64,000 bases of DNA from Parvibaculaceae bacterium Mf 1.05b.01 (GCA_000509225.1 BAOK01000001.1:1426001-1490000); one strand, 5' to 3'; counted from the first letter of the stretch, positions 33,976-43,703 are shown. Notes: generated by a model from the letters alone, not told the origin. Program-made: numbers and translations.

Positions 33976-34977
33976 ATGAAAAAACGTCAGCTGAATGAGA
34001 CGAATGACGAAGCACACGTACGATCTGGCGGCCTGTCGCGGCGGCGGTGCCTTGCCCTTTTTGGGTCAGCCGCAGCACTGCCGTTGACAGCACAAGCGGC
34101 GCCCTCCCCCTCTCAGACCTGGCATGGCACTGCGATGGGCGGCGATGTTTCCATTACGCTTGAAGGTTTCGGTGCTGCAAAAAGGGCAGAACTGACAAAC
34201 CTTGCCGTAACGGAACTCAATCGGCTGGAAGATGTCTTCAGCCTTTACCGCCCCGCATCTGCGCTATCTAGGCTCAATAGGAACGGCGTGTGCGCTGATG
34301 CGCCTGAGGAGCTGATGGAGGCTTTGAGCTTTAGCCGCGACCTGTACGAGAGATCCGGTGGCGCCTTCGATCCGTCTGTCCAAAGGTTGTGGGAGCATTA
34401 CGACGCCGGGAAATCAGACCTTAGGGCGGCACTGGCGCTGGTCGGTTTCGACAGAGTGAACATCTCAGCCAGCAAGATCATGCTGCCGACAGGCATGGCC
34501 CTTACCTTGAACGGGATTGCGCAAGGAATTGCGACGGACAGGGTTGCCGCCTTGTTGCGCAATGCTGGCGCCCGGCACACATTGATCAATCTCGGAGAGT
34601 TCAAGGCTCTCGGTCCAAAATCCGACGGCTCGGCGTGGCAGGTAGGACTGAGAGATCCAGGTGCCGTATGGCGCGTCAGCGATGTGGTTCAGCTTAGAGG
34701 TGATGCACTTGCCACCTCAGCAGGCTCTGGTCACAGGTTTCGGAACGGCCACCACCTTTTTGAGCCCGAGAGCGGTCAAAGTGCCAGGCATTTCAACTCT
34801 GTGAGCGTGGTGGCGCCCAACGCAACCCTGGCAGACGGCCTATCAACAGCCCTGTACGTACTGCCCCTGAACAAGGCGCAGCGGATGATCAGTCAGTACG
34901 AGAATGTCGCGGCTCGGTTTACCTGTGCAGATGGCGACATCGTTGCAACAGATAGGTGGAACGACCTGATCGCTTAA
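33976..34977 (+). CDS. apbE: FAD:protein FMN transferase (ApbE)
   Basis: 333 residues. A twin-arginine type signal (SRRRCLALFGSAAALP, cleavage near AQAAP). Catalytic domain: WHGTAMGGDVSITL, FSLYRPASALSRLN, GGAFDPSVQRLW, NGIAQGIATDRVAALL, INLGEFKALG, and the metal-binding ATLADGLSTAL. Transfers FMN from FAD to Thr/Ser of exported proteins. Divergent from the porin/FMN-binding/PepSY genes, its obvious client. Its stop codon (34975-34977) overlaps the antiparallel stop of the response regulator gene. Confidence 0.95.
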   Translation: MKKRQLNETNDEAHVRSGGLSRRRCLALFGSAAALPLTAQAAPSPSQTWHGTAMGGDVSITLEGFGAAKRAELTNLAVTELNRLEDVFSLYRPASALSRLNRNGVCADAPEELMEALSFSRDLYERSGGAFDPSVQRLWEHYDAGKSDLRAALALVGFDRVNISASKIMLPTGMALTLNGIAQGIATDRVAALLRNAGARHTLINLGEFKALGPKSDGSAWQVGLRDPGAVWRVSDVVQLRGDALATSAGSGHRFRNGHHLFEPESGQSARHFNSVSVVAPNATLADGLSTALYVLPLNKAQRMISQYENVAARFTCADGDIVATDRWNDLIA

Positions 34978-35522
34978 AGATCCAGGTCCCAGGCATCGCC
35001 TGCGGCCACTTTTTGCTCGGCCACTGCAACGGCTGCCTTTGGAAGCTTCAATGTCAGCTGCTGGCGCATCTGCCCCTCTTCTTCAAAGAAGGGCCGTTTG
35101 TCAGCGAGGATCCAGTCAACGCGGTGCAATAGGTTTGCCGGGGTCAATGGCTTGACGAGGAATTGACTGGCCCCGGCTTCAAATGCCTGTCGGATCAGTC
35201 TCGGACGGCCATGAGCCGTCAACATGATTACCGGAATGAAACAGGCTGGCTTGTTGTCTGCGCGTCGCAAAACCTCAAGAAAGGAACAGCCGTCCATCGG
35301 CTTCATTTCCCAGTCGCTGATGATGAGGTCCGGCTGACGGATCTTAATTTCCGCCAAGGCCTCGGTGCCATCTGTTGCTTCGCGGATATTTTTGACGTCA
35401 AACGCCTCCAGGATTGTGTGGACAAGTCGGCGCATGTGGAAATTGTCATCCACCACCAATACATTGAGCGCACTGAGTTCGCGCCCGTAAGCGTTGCTGT
35501 GCTTTGCCGCGATGGTTTGCAT
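34974..35522 (-). CDS. Single-domain response regulator
   Basis: 182 residues from ATG 35522. One receiver domain: acidic pair D25/D26 (VLVVDDNFHM), phospho-acceptor D70 (LIISDWEMKPMDG), MLTAHG and the conserved lysine in FLVKPL. The C-terminal 60 residues carry no DNA-binding domain and look like an extension rather than an output. No histidine kinase is nearby. Such receivers in alphaproteobacteria often act by protein contact in chemotaxis or stress pathways. Ribosome site is weak; a TTG six bases upstream is possible. Confidence 0.87.
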   Translation of the reverse strand: MQTIAAKHSNAYGRELSALNVLVVDDNFHMRRLVHTILEAFDVKNIREATDGTEALAEIKIRQPDLIISDWEMKPMDGCSFLEVLRRADNKPACFIPVIMLTAHGRPRLIRQAFEAGASQFLVKPLTPANLLHRVDWILADKRPFFEEEGQMRQQLTLKLPKAAVAVAEQKVAAGDAWDLDL

Positions 35523-36025
35523 GTCCAAAATAACCCCATGTCTCCTGCAGGTGATCTTTCGCCGGGCGTTTACCAAGAAGACCAAGCATTCCTGCCCATT
35601 TCTTTTACGGGTTAAACCCTTCTGATTAGTAACCGCGGCGCGCAGAAAGCGTCGATTCGCGAATCTTTCCGCAGAGATATTCCTCGCCGACCACCTTCAC
35701 CCCACATATTTTGAGGCCCGTACGCCATTCGACACAAGTGCTTGACGACCCCCGCCCATACCACCACAGTTTGTGTCGGCTCAGATGAAAGACACTGCAT
35801 CTGGTACCAACCGGACATAAGGTGGCGATCAGGTTCCGCCCGTCCCTTGAACAGCTGACATGGGAATTTCCCCATTGATTCAGTGGGTTAAGGACACGGG
35901 ACCGCAGGAAAGCTGCCTCTCATGCTCCTCTCGGAACCAGCTTGTCGCCGTCTGATCCAAGGGTTGAGAGATTGGGGTCTCGTCGGCGGCGATGGGTCCC
36001 TTTGCAAGAGGAATATGGGGGCCAA
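35523..36025. other. Gap upstream of nrdJ
   Basis: About 500 bases without a convincing gene. I looked for a cobalamin riboswitch and NrdR boxes and found neither. A possible -35 TTGACG occurs near 35750 but lacks a good -10. GGGGG 5 bases before 36026 serves nrdJ. Confidence 0.4.
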
Positions 36026-39000
36026 ATGCGCATACAACGGTGTTTTACGGACGAAGCCAAATCGCCTTATGAGGGGATCGAATTCCGCACGACGACGAGC
36101 GAGATCCGAAATCCTGACGGCACGATTGTGTTTCGGCTCGATGACATCGCGGTGCCCGCGGACTGGAGCCAGGTCGCGGCTGATATTCTGGCTCAGAAAT
36201 ATTTCCGCAAAGCAGGCGTGCCCGCAGCGCTTCGCCCGGTCAAAGATGAAAGCATCCCAACCTGGCTTTGGGCTCACGAAGCAGACGAGCCCCGCTTGGA
36301 TGACATGCCAGAAGGCGAGCGCTTTGGCCCTGAAAAAGATGCACGCCAGGTCTTTGACCGGTTGGCGGGCACATGGACCTATTGGGGATGGAAAGGTGGC
36401 TATTTTGACACCGAGGCGGATGCGCGCGCATTTTATGATGAGCTGCGCTTCATGCTCGCAACCCAGATCGCCGCGCCAAATTCCCCACAATGGTTCAATA
36501 CCGGCCTTAACTGGGCCTATGGCATCGACGGTCCTGCACAGGGCCACCATTATGTGGACTTTCAAAGCGGCGAGCTGACGGAAAGCGACAGTGCCTATGA
36601 ACACCCGCAGCCGCACGCCTGCTTCATCCAAGGCGTCGATGATGATCTTGTGAATGAAAACGGCATCATGGACTTGTGGGTCCGCGAAGCGCGTCTGTTC
36701 AAATTCGGGTCCGGCACTGGGTCCAACTTCTCGCATCTGCGCGGCGAGAGCGAACCTCTGTCGGGCGGCGGTAAATCCTCAGGCCTCATGTCTTTCTTGA
36801 AGATCGGGGACCGAGCTGCAGGGGCCATCAAATCCGGTGGCACCACGCGCCGGGCGGCCAAAATGGTGGTGGTTGATGTGGACCACCCAGACATTGAGCA
36901 CTTCATCAACTGGAAGGTGATTGAAGAGCAGAAGGTTGCCGCCCTCGTCACCGGCTCAAAGATCAATGAGAAGTTCCTCGGTGCTGTGATGCGGGCCTGC
37001 GTCAATTGCGAAGGACCGGAAGGCGATTGTTTCGATCCAAAGAAAAACCCTGCGCTTAAACGCGCGATCATTGCCGCGCGCGAAGCCATGATTCCGGAAA
37101 ACTATGTGCAGCGGGTCATTCAGTTCGCCAAACAGGGCTTCAAAGAAATTGAGTTCCGCACATATGACACGGATTGGGATTCAGATGCCTATCTCACCGT
37201 GTCGGGCCAGAACTCCAACAACACGGTCCGGGTCACGGATGACTTCCTGAAAGCGGTAGAGTCCGATAGCGACTGGCATCTGATCAACAGAACAGACAGC
37301 GCGATTGCGAAGACGCTGGACGCGCGGGAACTTTGGGACCAGATCGGTCAGGCCGCCTGGCAGAGCGCTGATCCTGGTATCCAGTACCACACCACGATCA
37401 ATGATTGGCACACCTGCCCGGAAAGCGGAGATATCCGCGCAAGTAATCCGTGCTCAGAATATATGTTCCTGGATAATACGGCGTGTAACCTTGCCTCCAT
37501 CAATCTGATGCAGTTCCGGCAGGCGTCCGGGCGCTTTGATGTTGAAGCGTTTGAGCATGTGGCCAAACTCTGGACGGTGGTGCTTGAAATCTCTGTCCTG
37601 ATGGCGCAGTTCCCATCAAAAGAAATCGCGGAACTGTCCTACAAATTCCGCACATTGGGCTTAGGCTTTGCCAATATTGGTGGGCTGCTTATGTCACAAG
37701 GCATCGCTTATGACTCGAAGGAAGCCCGTTCGATCTGCGGCGCGATTTCCGCGATCATGACCGGCGTCTCCTATGCCACCTCAGCGCAGATGGCGAAGGA
37801 ACTGGGTGCCTTCCCGGGCTACGGCGAAAACGAGCCCCACATGCTCCGCGTCATGCGCAATCATCGCGCGGCAGCTCATGGGGAAACCACCGGCTATGAA
37901 GACCTTTCGACCAATCCGGTGCCGCTTGATGCGCCGAACTGCCCGCAGGGTGATCTGGTAGAACATGCGCGGGCTTCGTGGGATCTTGCGGTCTCCATGG
38001 GCGAGAAATATGGCTATCGCAATGCCCAGTCCACCGTAGTTGCGCCCACAGGCACGATCGGTCTGGTGATGGATTGCGACACAACCGGCATTGAGCCTGA
38101 TTTCGCACTGGTGAAATTCAAGAAGCTCGCAGGCGGCGGTTATTTCAAGATCATCAATCGAGCCGTGCCACAAGCGCTGCGGACACTCGGCTACAAGCCT
38201 GAACAGATCGAAGACATTGTCGGCTATGCTGTGGGCCACGGCACGCTGAATGGCGCACCTGGTGTGAACCATGAAACGCTCGCCGCCAAGGGTTTCACCC
38301 AGGAGGCGCTTGAGCTTGTTGAGGACTCGCTCGCGACGGCCTTCGATATTCGCTTTGCCTTCAATAAATATTCGCTGGGCGAAGCGTTTTGTACCGAGAC
38401 GCTCGGTCTCGATGCGGAAGCAATGGATGAGATTGATTTCGACATGCTGGCGGCCCTTGGCTTCAGCGCGGACGAAATTGAAGCTGCAAACCTGCATGTT
38501 TGTGGCGCGATGACGTTGGAAGGTGCGCCCGGCCTCGCAGAGGCGCACCTTCCCGTCTTCGATTGCGCAAACCCCTGTGGCCGTACCGGTAAGCGCTTCC
38601 TCTCAGTGGAAAGCCACATTCGTATGATGGCGGCCTCGCAGCCTTTCATATCAGGCGCGATTTCGAAAACGATCAACATGCCGAATTCTGCCACCGTAGA
38701 AGATTGCAAAGAAAGCTACATGCTGTCCTGGAGGCTCGGACTGAAAGCCAATGCGCTGTATCGCGATGGCTCGAAACTCTCCCAGCCTTTGAATGCCCAG
38801 CTGGTGGACGATGATGATGTGGATATGGAAATGGCAGACGTGGAGATGGCAGACAAAGCGATCGCTGCCGCACCGACTCTGATCGAACAACCCGCCGCCG
38901 CCCAGGCTGCAACGCTCGCGCAGAAGCTCGCCACCAAAACACTTGAACAGGCACGCACGGCATCAACCAACTCTCTTGGTGCCGCCATGGTCGACGGCGA

Positions 39001-39832
39001 ACGCGGCGAACGGGCGAAACTCCCCGACCGTCGCAAGGGCTATACGCAAAAGGCTGTTGTCGGTGGACACAAGGTGTATCTGCGCACCGGTGAATATGAA
39101 GACGGCACGATCGGCGAAATCTTCATCGATATGCACAAGGAAGGCGCGGCCTTCCGATCGCTCATGAATAATTTCGCCATCGCAATTTCTTTGGGCATGC
39201 AATATGGCGTGCCACTGGAAGAATATGTGGAGGCCTTCACCTTCACCCGCTTTGAGCCCGCTGGCCTTGTACAGGGCAATGACACGATCAAGAACGCAAC
39301 GTCGATCCTCGACTATGTGTTCCGGGAGCTCGCGGTTTCTTATCTCGGACGTCATGACCTCGGCCATGTGGATCCAGCTGATCTGATGCCAGACGCCATG
39401 GGCGACGGGGAAGACGAAGGCAAACTGCCGCCAGCCCCGATGCCTGCAACCGCCATCGCCTCCCCCGGCTTTGCACGGAATACACAGCTCGCAAATCTTT
39501 ATGTGGTGCGCGGCGGTGCCGCCACGGTTCGCGCGGGTCAGGTGGCAGAAGCGCTCAACGCAGAGACACAGGTGGAAGCTGAGACCATGCTGATGACCGA
39601 AACGGAAGTGGTCGCTACAGAACAGATTGCAGTCGCCACAACCGTCCAGGCAGGCTCTGGACATACAAGGGGGGGCAATACGTCCATCTCTCGGACCATG
39701 TCAGCCGCCGTGGAAGCGCGCATGAAGGGCTATGAGGGCGAAGCCTGCAGCGAATGCGGCAATTTCACCATGGTGCGGAACGGCACGTGCCTGAAATGCG
39801 ACACGTGTGGTGGCACGAGCGGGTGTAGCTAG
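36026..39832 (+). CDS. nrdJ: Vitamin B12-dependent (class II) ribonucleoside-diphosphate reductase
   Basis: 1268 residues, the long alphaproteobacterial NrdJ type. Reduces ribonucleotides to deoxyribonucleotides with adenosylcobalamin radical chemistry, oxygen-independent. Visible: [45 protein letters not shown], the redox/radical region [42 protein letters not shown], and a C-terminal Cys-rich tail ([23 protein letters not shown]) typical of this family. Start ATG 36026 ([10 protein letters not shown]) follows GGGGG; 28 upstream codons are discarded. Monocistronic. Confidence 0.97.
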   Translation: MRIQRCFTDEAKSPYEGIEFRTTTSEIRNPDGTIVFRLDDIAVPADWSQVAADILAQKYFRKAGVPAALRPVKDESIPTWLWAHEADEPRLDDMPEGERFGPEKDARQVFDRLAGTWTYWGWKGGYFDTEADARAFYDELRFMLATQIAAPNSPQWFNTGLNWAYGIDGPAQGHHYVDFQSGELTESDSAYEHPQPHACFIQGVDDDLVNENGIMDLWVREARLFKFGSGTGSNFSHLRGESEPLSGGGKSSGLMSFLKIGDRAAGAIKSGGTTRRAAKMVVVDVDHPDIEHFINWKVIEEQKVAALVTGSKINEKFLGAVMRACVNCEGPEGDCFDPKKNPALKRAIIAAREAMIPENYVQRVIQFAKQGFKEIEFRTYDTDWDSDAYLTVSGQNSNNTVRVTDDFLKAVESDSDWHLINRTDSAIAKTLDARELWDQIGQAAWQSADPGIQYHTTINDWHTCPESGDIRASNPCSEYMFLDNTACNLASINLMQFRQASGRFDVEAFEHVAKLWTVVLEISVLMAQFPSKEIAELSYKFRTLGLGFANIGGLLMSQGIAYDSKEARSICGAISAIMTGVSYATSAQMAKELGAFPGYGENEPHMLRVMRNHRAAAHGETTGYEDLSTNPVPLDAPNCPQGDLVEHARASWDLAVSMGEKYGYRNAQSTVVAPTGTIGLVMDCDTTGIEPDFALVKFKKLAGGGYFKIINRAVPQALRTLGYKPEQIEDIVGYAVGHGTLNGAPGVNHETLAAKGFTQEALELVEDSLATAFDIRFAFNKYSLGEAFCTETLGLDAEAMDEIDFDMLAALGFSADEIEAANLHVCGAMTLEGAPGLAEAHLPVFDCANPCGRTGKRFLSVESHIRMMAASQPFISGAISKTINMPNSATVEDCKESYMLSWRLGLKANALYRDGSKLSQPLNAQLVDDDDVDMEMADVEMADKAIAAAPTLIEQPAAAQAATLAQKLATKTLEQARTASTNSLGAAMVDGERGERAKLPDRRKGYTQKAVVGGHKVYLRTGEYEDGTIGEIFIDMHKEGAAFRSLMNNFAIAISLGMQYGVPLEEYVEAFTFTRFEPAGLVQGNDTIKNATSILDYVFRELAVSYLGRHDLGHVDPADLMPDAMGDGEDEGKLPPAPMPATAIASPGFARNTQLANLYVVRGGAATVRAGQVAEALNAETQVEAETMLMTETEVVATEQIAVATTVQAGSGHTRGGNTSISRTMSAAVEARMKGYEGEACSECGNFTMVRNGTCLKCDTCGGTSGCS

Positions 39833-39840
39833 ACCCTTCT

Positions 39841-39919
39841 TGTCATTCTCGGGCTAGACCCGAGATCCATACTGAACCGAAACGCCCAATGGACCCTCGT
39901 GTCGAGCACGAGGGTGACA
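39841..39919. repeat. Alphaproteobacterial palindromic intergenic repeat, copy 1
   Basis: A 79-base element bounded by TGTCA and TGACA, with two internal hairpins built on CTCGGGCTAGACCCGAG and CCTCGTGTCGAGCACGAGG. This type (hairpins around CGGGCTTGACCCGGG-like cores) is common between genes in many alphaproteobacteria. Lies between nrdJ and the XRE gene; copy 2 is on the other side of the XRE/membrane pair. Confidence 0.75.
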
Positions 39920-39938
39920 ATTGAGTGTCCGCCCCCCT

Positions 39939-40169
39939 TCACCCATCCTCGAACGTGAACACGTCTTCCAGCGGGCGATTGAACTCGCGCGCTATGAGGA
40001 AGGCGAGTTCCAGCGAGGGTGAATAGGCCGCCTTCTCAATTGCCACGATGGTCTGGCGGGTCACGCCAACGCGCTCTGCCAGTTCCTTCTGGGTCATCTC
40101 ATCATGATCGAACCGCAGGCGGCGAATATTGTTCGCGACGCGGGTCTTCTTGGCTTTGGTCGTCACCAT
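39939..40169 (-). CDS. XRE family (Cro/CI-type) transcriptional regulator
   Basis: 76 residues, almost entirely one helix-turn-helix domain: NIRRLRF, MTQKELAERVGVTRQTIVAIEK, then SLELAFLIAREFNRPLEDVF. Resembles the YozG/small HTH regulators that sit with a DUF-type membrane protein gene. Transcribed after the membrane protein gene (3-base gap), an operon. Possible operator: palindrome at 40742-40758. Confidence 0.93.
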   Translation of the reverse strand: MVTTKAKKTRVANNIRRLRFDHDEMTQKELAERVGVTRQTIVAIEKAAYSPSLELAFLIAREFNRPLEDVFTFEDG

Positions 40170-40172
40170 GGT

Positions 40173-40640
40173 TCAGACGCCCTTCCGGTAAAAGCGGAAT
40201 TGAACCAGAGACGCGATGATGTCGGCACCTGCAAAGGAAAACATGACTAGGTGGAAGACGAGAAAGGCGCTGCCCCCAAAGGCCAGCACCAACATGGAAA
40301 GAACAACGCCGATGCCGGTCAGATAGTGGGCGATTTTGAGGCTCTTCAGTTCAATCATCCGATCGCGCTCATCCATCAGGTAGGCGGTCTCATCCTCCCT
40401 GTCGCCCGCGACTTTCGTGATAACGATATTGAACGCAATGACCATGACGAAGGTCACCGCGATGGTCGCGACAACTAGCCCCAGAATGCACGCTCCTAGC
40501 AGCGCCAAGGCGCCCGGTCCATCAAAGCGCCCAGCGTCCACCAGGCCAGACACCACCCAGCCATAAGTGCTGAACACCAGCACCATGGAGATGAGATAGG
40601 CCACGATATTTCGTTCTTTGAATGACAGGGATAGGGGCAT
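40173..40640 (-). CDS. Four-helix membrane protein of unknown function
   Basis: 155 residues with four likely transmembrane segments (about 14-33, 42-70, 106-126, 130-148). A cytoplasmic loop between helices 2 and 3 carries DREDETAYLMDERDRMIELKS, a charged pattern seen in uncharacterised proteins paired with small XRE regulators. AGGAGACC precedes the ATG. Role unknown; pairing suggests regulation by the XRE protein. Confidence 0.8.
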   Translation of the reverse strand: MPLSLSFKERNIVAYLISMVLVFSTYGWVVSGLVDAGRFDGPGALALLGACILGLVVATIAVTFVMVIAFNIVITKVAGDREDETAYLMDERDRMIELKSLKIAHYLTGIGVVLSMLVLAFGGSAFLVFHLVMFSFAGADIIASLVQFRFYRKGV

Positions 40641-40741
40641 GAGGCTCGGTCTCCTTTAAGCCGGGGGTACGGGACTGGGGCATGGGACGTGGGATTGCCT
40701 GAGACGCCACGTCAACTCTGATATACTCCATGTATGTTTTA

Positions 40742-40758
40742 TTCGACTCAGAGTCAAA
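40742..40758. promoter_or_regulatory. 17-bp palindrome, candidate XRE operator
   Basis: TTCGACTC-A-GAGTCAAA: 7 of 8 arm bases pair. It overlaps a minus-strand -35 (TTGACT, 40757-40752) about 110 bases upstream of the membrane protein/XRE operon; the matching -10 is weak (TACATG). A size and symmetry fit for a small XRE dimer (inference). Confidence 0.4.
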
Positions 40759-40842
40759 TATTTTTTACTTTCTGTATTGCCGAGCGATGGCTCTTCAATG
40801 CAGAACGGTCCAACAAAACGGAGCGTCCGCCCCACCCGCCCC

Positions 40843-40922
40843 CGTCACCCTCGGGCTTGACCGGAGGGTTTATATGGCGTTGCTGCTCACTATGGATGCT
40901 CGGGTCAAGCCCGAGCATGACA
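40843..40922. repeat. Alphaproteobacterial palindromic intergenic repeat, copy 2
   Basis: 80 bases, bounded by CGTCA and TGACA, with a second-half hairpin on GCTCGGGTCAAGCCCGAGC; the first half (CCCTCGGGCTTGACCGGAGGG) is less regular. Same family as the element at 39841-39919. It lies between the XRE/membrane pair and the DUF1330 gene. Confidence 0.7.
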
Positions 40923-41007
40923 ATGCTGGTGAAAAGAGATGGTAGTGGCACCGGCCCACGCCGAAATGGCAACATGGGAAAAACCACATCACAAAGGATT
41001 CTCACTC

Positions 41008-41295
41008 ATGCCCAAAGGATATTGGATCGCCCACGCCACCGTCACCGACCAGGCGAAGTATGACGAGTACCGCGCAGGCGTTGCCGCACCGTTCGAAAAG
41101 TACGGCGCGACGTTTCTTGCCCGCGGCGGTAATTTTGAGGTTGTCGAAGGTGCCTCTAAAGAGCGGCACATTCTCGTCGAGTTCCCAAGCGTTGAGGCCG
41201 CAAAGGAATGCTTCCACTCCCCGGAATATCAGGCGGCTAAGGCCAAACGCAAAGGCGCGTCAGAGAATGACGTGATTATCGTGGAGGGGGTTTGA
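41008..41295 (+). CDS. DUF1330 domain-containing protein
   Basis: 95 residues from ATG 41008, where the DUF1330 fold starts (MPKGYWIAHATVTDQAKYDEY); the longer frame adds a poor N-terminus. A small ferredoxin-like/EthD-type dimeric barrel. Conserved segments KYGATFLARGGNFEVVEG, ILVEFPSVEAAKECFHSPEYQAAK are clear. Function unknown. AAGGA 10 bases upstream. The last 24 codons and stop are repeated at 41772-41846. Confidence 0.93.
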   Translation: MPKGYWIAHATVTDQAKYDEYRAGVAAPFEKYGATFLARGGNFEVVEGASKERHILVEFPSVEAAKECFHSPEYQAAKAKRKGASENDVIIVEGV

Positions 41296-41313
41296 GCCCC
41301 CTCCCCCATTGTT

Positions 41314-41502
41314 TCAATCAATTGGCAGCAGACCATTTTCCTTAATGTCGGACATGACCTCCTCCAACATTCGGACAATCCCTTCGCTGTCTGCACGATC
41401 CAGGTTGTGAGACTCCACGCGGCTATGCCCCACTTCGAACCGCAATTTTTTGCCATCCACGCATAATAGGGCGACGTGGTTTTCGGACTTGATCTCACTC
41501 AT
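41314..41502 (-). CDS. Small uncharacterised protein
   Basis: 62 residues from ATG 41502, supported by a very good AAGGAGG 7 bases upstream. Composition is ordinary globular (KKLRFEVGHSRVESHNLDRADSEGIV), with no signal peptide or transmembrane segment and no family I recognise. Upstream sequence is AT-rich, unlike the surroundings. It occupies the stretch between the DUF1330 gene and that gene's truncated copy, so it may have arrived with the rearrangement. Confidence 0.6.
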   Translation of the reverse strand: MSEIKSENHVALLCVDGKKLRFEVGHSRVESHNLDRADSEGIVRMLEEVMSDIKENGLLPID

Positions 41503-41771
41503 ATTCAGCCTCCTTGGTTGGAGTAAAATTTTGAATTTATTAAAGAGTAGTAACAAGCAACTCCTGATTGAAACCGTGCGTTTGAGTCTCATTATTACTT
41601 TTTATTTCGATGAGACAAATATATACCAATATTCATTCACTTTCTTAAATATTGACGAATGAAGCGCCGTGACGCTATCGCAGAGCGCACCAACACACAC
41701 CAAATTCCTTCTGTATACGGATATTTATAGAAATGTTTCAGCCACCAACCGTAGAGGTTCATTGCTGCTGG
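41503..41771. other. AT-rich gene-free stretch
   Basis: About 270 bases of distinctly AT-rich sequence upstream of the 62-aa gene. It probably holds that gene's promoter, but no pair of -35/-10 boxes is convincing. Nothing else recognised. Confidence 0.35.
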
Positions 41772-41846
41772 CCGGAATATCAGGCCGCTAAGGCCAAGCG
41801 CAAAGGCGCCCCAGAGAATGATGTGATCATTGTCGAGGGCGTTTGA
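41772..41846 (+). pseudogene. Truncated duplicate of the DUF1330 gene 3' end
   Basis: Encodes PEYQAAKAKRKGAPENDVII then VEGV and stop, matching the last 24 codons of the DUF1330 gene (41221-41295) with one amino-acid change and several silent changes. No start codon or upstream part of the gene remains, so it is a remnant of a duplication or recombination between paralogues. The silent differences show it is not a recent event. Confidence 0.85.
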
Positions 41847-41919
41847 ATCCCCTCGTCAAAGGCATGACAAGGGTGATGCTGTGGCGGCAGACTGACGGGA
41901 AATAAAAGGATGTAGTTTC

Positions 41920-42402
41920 ATGAACCTAATCTCAACTTTGGTGATGTCACTGCTGGGTATCAGTGTACTCACGGTACCTGTCCTTGCCGGTCACCACGAA
42001 GTGGGCGAGACATCCGTCCTGCCGGAGCCGTCCTTCATCGCGCAAAGCGCAGACGAGATTGAGCTTCAGCGCGTGCCGGGGCTCGAGGGACTTACAGCTG
42101 CTATTCTTTATGGCAATCCGGACGAGCCTGGCCCTTATGTGCTGCGTGTCCGGTTCGACAAAGACGTGCGCAGCCCGCCCCACTCCCACAATCAGGATCG
42201 CTTTATCACCGTGATTGAGGGCACCTGGCATTTTGGTATCGGGGCCTCAGGTCGTTGCGAAGATACCAAGCCGCTTCCCGCCGGGAGTTTTGCGTTTCAC
42301 CCAAAAGGGGAACTCCACTATGACGGCTCCTGCGGTGACCCCGTGACCGTGGAAATTCGCGGCAAAGGACCTGTTTCCACAGACTTCATCCAGTTCAACT
42401 GA
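41920..42402 (+). CDS. Secreted cupin domain protein
   Basis: 160 residues. Signal peptide ends near VLAGH (residue 23). One small cupin barrel: metal-type motif [16 protein letters not shown] (His-x-His, downstream Glu) and the second motif around [15 protein letters not shown]. Ligand or reaction unknown; exported cupins of this type often bind a small phenolic or act as quercetinase-like proteins. 17 bases before the DUF4188 gene, so cotranscribed. Confidence 0.87.
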   Translation: MNLISTLVMSLLGISVLTVPVLAGHHEVGETSVLPEPSFIAQSADEIELQRVPGLEGLTAAILYGNPDEPGPYVLRVRFDKDVRSPPHSHNQDRFITVIEGTWHFGIGASGRCEDTKPLPAGSFAFHPKGELHYDGSCGDPVTVEIRGKGPVSTDFIQFN

Positions 42403-42419
42403 ACAAAGGCGTTAGGCCC

Positions 42420-42905
42420 ATGCCTACAGTTATCCCCCAACGTATGACCGCCGAAATTGACGGTGATTTTGTTGTCTTTCTGATCGGCATGCGGGTCAAT
42501 AAATGGTGGCTGCCGCACAAATGGGTGCCGGTGTCGCGGGCTATGTTCCGCATGCTGAAAGAGCTGGAAAATTCAGCATCGGAGGAGACAGGGTTTCTCG
42601 GTGTTGAGCGCGCGGGAAGTGTCTTCATTCAATATTGGCGGTCGTTCGATCATCTGGAAACCTATGCCCGCGCGGGTGACCATGAGCACTGGCCTGCCTG
42701 GGCGCGGTTCAATGCGCTTCTTGGCAAGACCCGGGGGGATGTCGGGATCTGGCATGAAACCTATCTCGTCAAAGCAGGATCTTACGAAAACGTTTATAGC
42801 GGCATGCCACCGTTCGGGCTTGGCAAAGCCATGGCGCCACACGGTGGACTGGTGCCGGCCACCGGCTCGCGAGAGGCGGCCCGGGACCGCCTGCGCTCCC
42901 AATAA
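42420..42905 (+). CDS. DUF4188 domain-containing protein (monooxygenase-like)
   Basis: 161 residues. Matches the DUF4188 pattern ([64 protein letters not shown]). The family is a ferredoxin-like dimeric barrel related to antibiotic-biosynthesis monooxygenases; biochemical role unproven. Short interval after the cupin gene; both may handle the same small molecule. Confidence 0.9.
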   Translation: MPTVIPQRMTAEIDGDFVVFLIGMRVNKWWLPHKWVPVSRAMFRMLKELENSASEETGFLGVERAGSVFIQYWRSFDHLETYARAGDHEHWPAWARFNALLGKTRGDVGIWHETYLVKAGSYENVYSGMPPFGLGKAMAPHGGLVPATGSREAARDRLRSQ

Positions 42906-43032
42906 GCAGTCCCCAGCCGCGGGTATTTGTCACAGGACTGATGCCTTTGGAGGACCAGACCCTCAACTAAAGATTTATGTTTTGCGTACATTCTCTCCCT
43001 GCCGACGCGTTGTCGGCTGAGAGCGAGGGTGG

Positions 43033-43638
43033 GTGCGTAAATTCAAACTGGTGTCAGAGGCCACAGAGGCTCTTGCCGATCTTTGGTATCGCACGCGCGA
43101 TGGTTTGGGCGTTCGCGCGCCGCACAAGACAGATCTGCCGCTCCGGGAGCTCGCCCGTTTCATGCCAAACATTGCGTTGGTCCGGTTCGACGTGGACGGG
43201 CGCGCAAAATACGAACTCTTTGGAACTCAGCTTGTCGAATGGGCGGGTATTGACCTCACCGGCCAATATCTGGATGAGACATTTTCACCGGAAGCAAACG
43301 CGCAGCGTAATGCTGGTTTGTCCGAGTTTAGTGAAGCAGCTGGACCCGAGGCGCTCCGTGCCCGCTGGTCTGTCGGCCAAGCCACGACCACCAGTGGCCG
43401 TGTGGTCCGGGTGGAAGACCTGGCACTGCCCTACTTTGACGGGCGGGGGTCCGAGATGCGTCACATGAACTTCGCATCCATTCTGGGCACGCTGGATTTT
43501 GGCGAAGGGATGTCCGGTTTTGTTGAAGCTGATGAGATGATCTGGTTTGACGCAGCGCTGGCACGCCCTGACTGGCTTTATTTGACCTCTTCAGTAGTTG
43601 AGGCTTCCACAACCCGTGAGAACGCTACCGCTCCCTAG
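43033..43638 (+). CDS. PAS_5 domain protein, first of three tandem paralogues
   Basis: 201 residues from GTG 43033 (GAGGG just upstream). Single PAS_5-type domain: LADLWYRTR, TDLPLRELARFMPNIALVRFD, YELFGTQLVEWAGIDLTGQYLDE, followed by a second beta part (VRVEDLALPYFDG) and a C-terminal tail PDWLYLTSS. PAS_5 proteins are alphaproteobacterial sensory-type domains without known output. No effector domain here. Paralogues lie at 43704 and 44364. Confidence 0.87.
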   Translation: MRKFKLVSEATEALADLWYRTRDGLGVRAPHKTDLPLRELARFMPNIALVRFDVDGRAKYELFGTQLVEWAGIDLTGQYLDETFSPEANAQRNAGLSEFSEAAGPEALRARWSVGQATTTSGRVVRVEDLALPYFDGRGSEMRHMNFASILGTLDFGEGMSGFVEADEMIWFDAALARPDWLYLTSSVVEASTTRENATAP

Positions 43639-43703
43639 GGCAACGTTAAGAAAGCCATCCTAAAATCCTGGGCGCCCAAGATTCTACTATTGAGGTCAAT
43701 CCG

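Noticed and set aside
35523-36025. Cobalamin riboswitch upstream of nrdJ
   Set aside because: No B12 box or matching helices seen; NrdJ uses B12 as cofactor, so such control would not be expected.
35888-36736. 282-codon minus-strand open frame over the nrdJ start
   Set aside because: Antisense to a strongly supported nrdJ start; no protein features.
37781-38548. 255-codon minus-strand open frame
   Set aside because: Antisense to nrdJ, no family resemblance.
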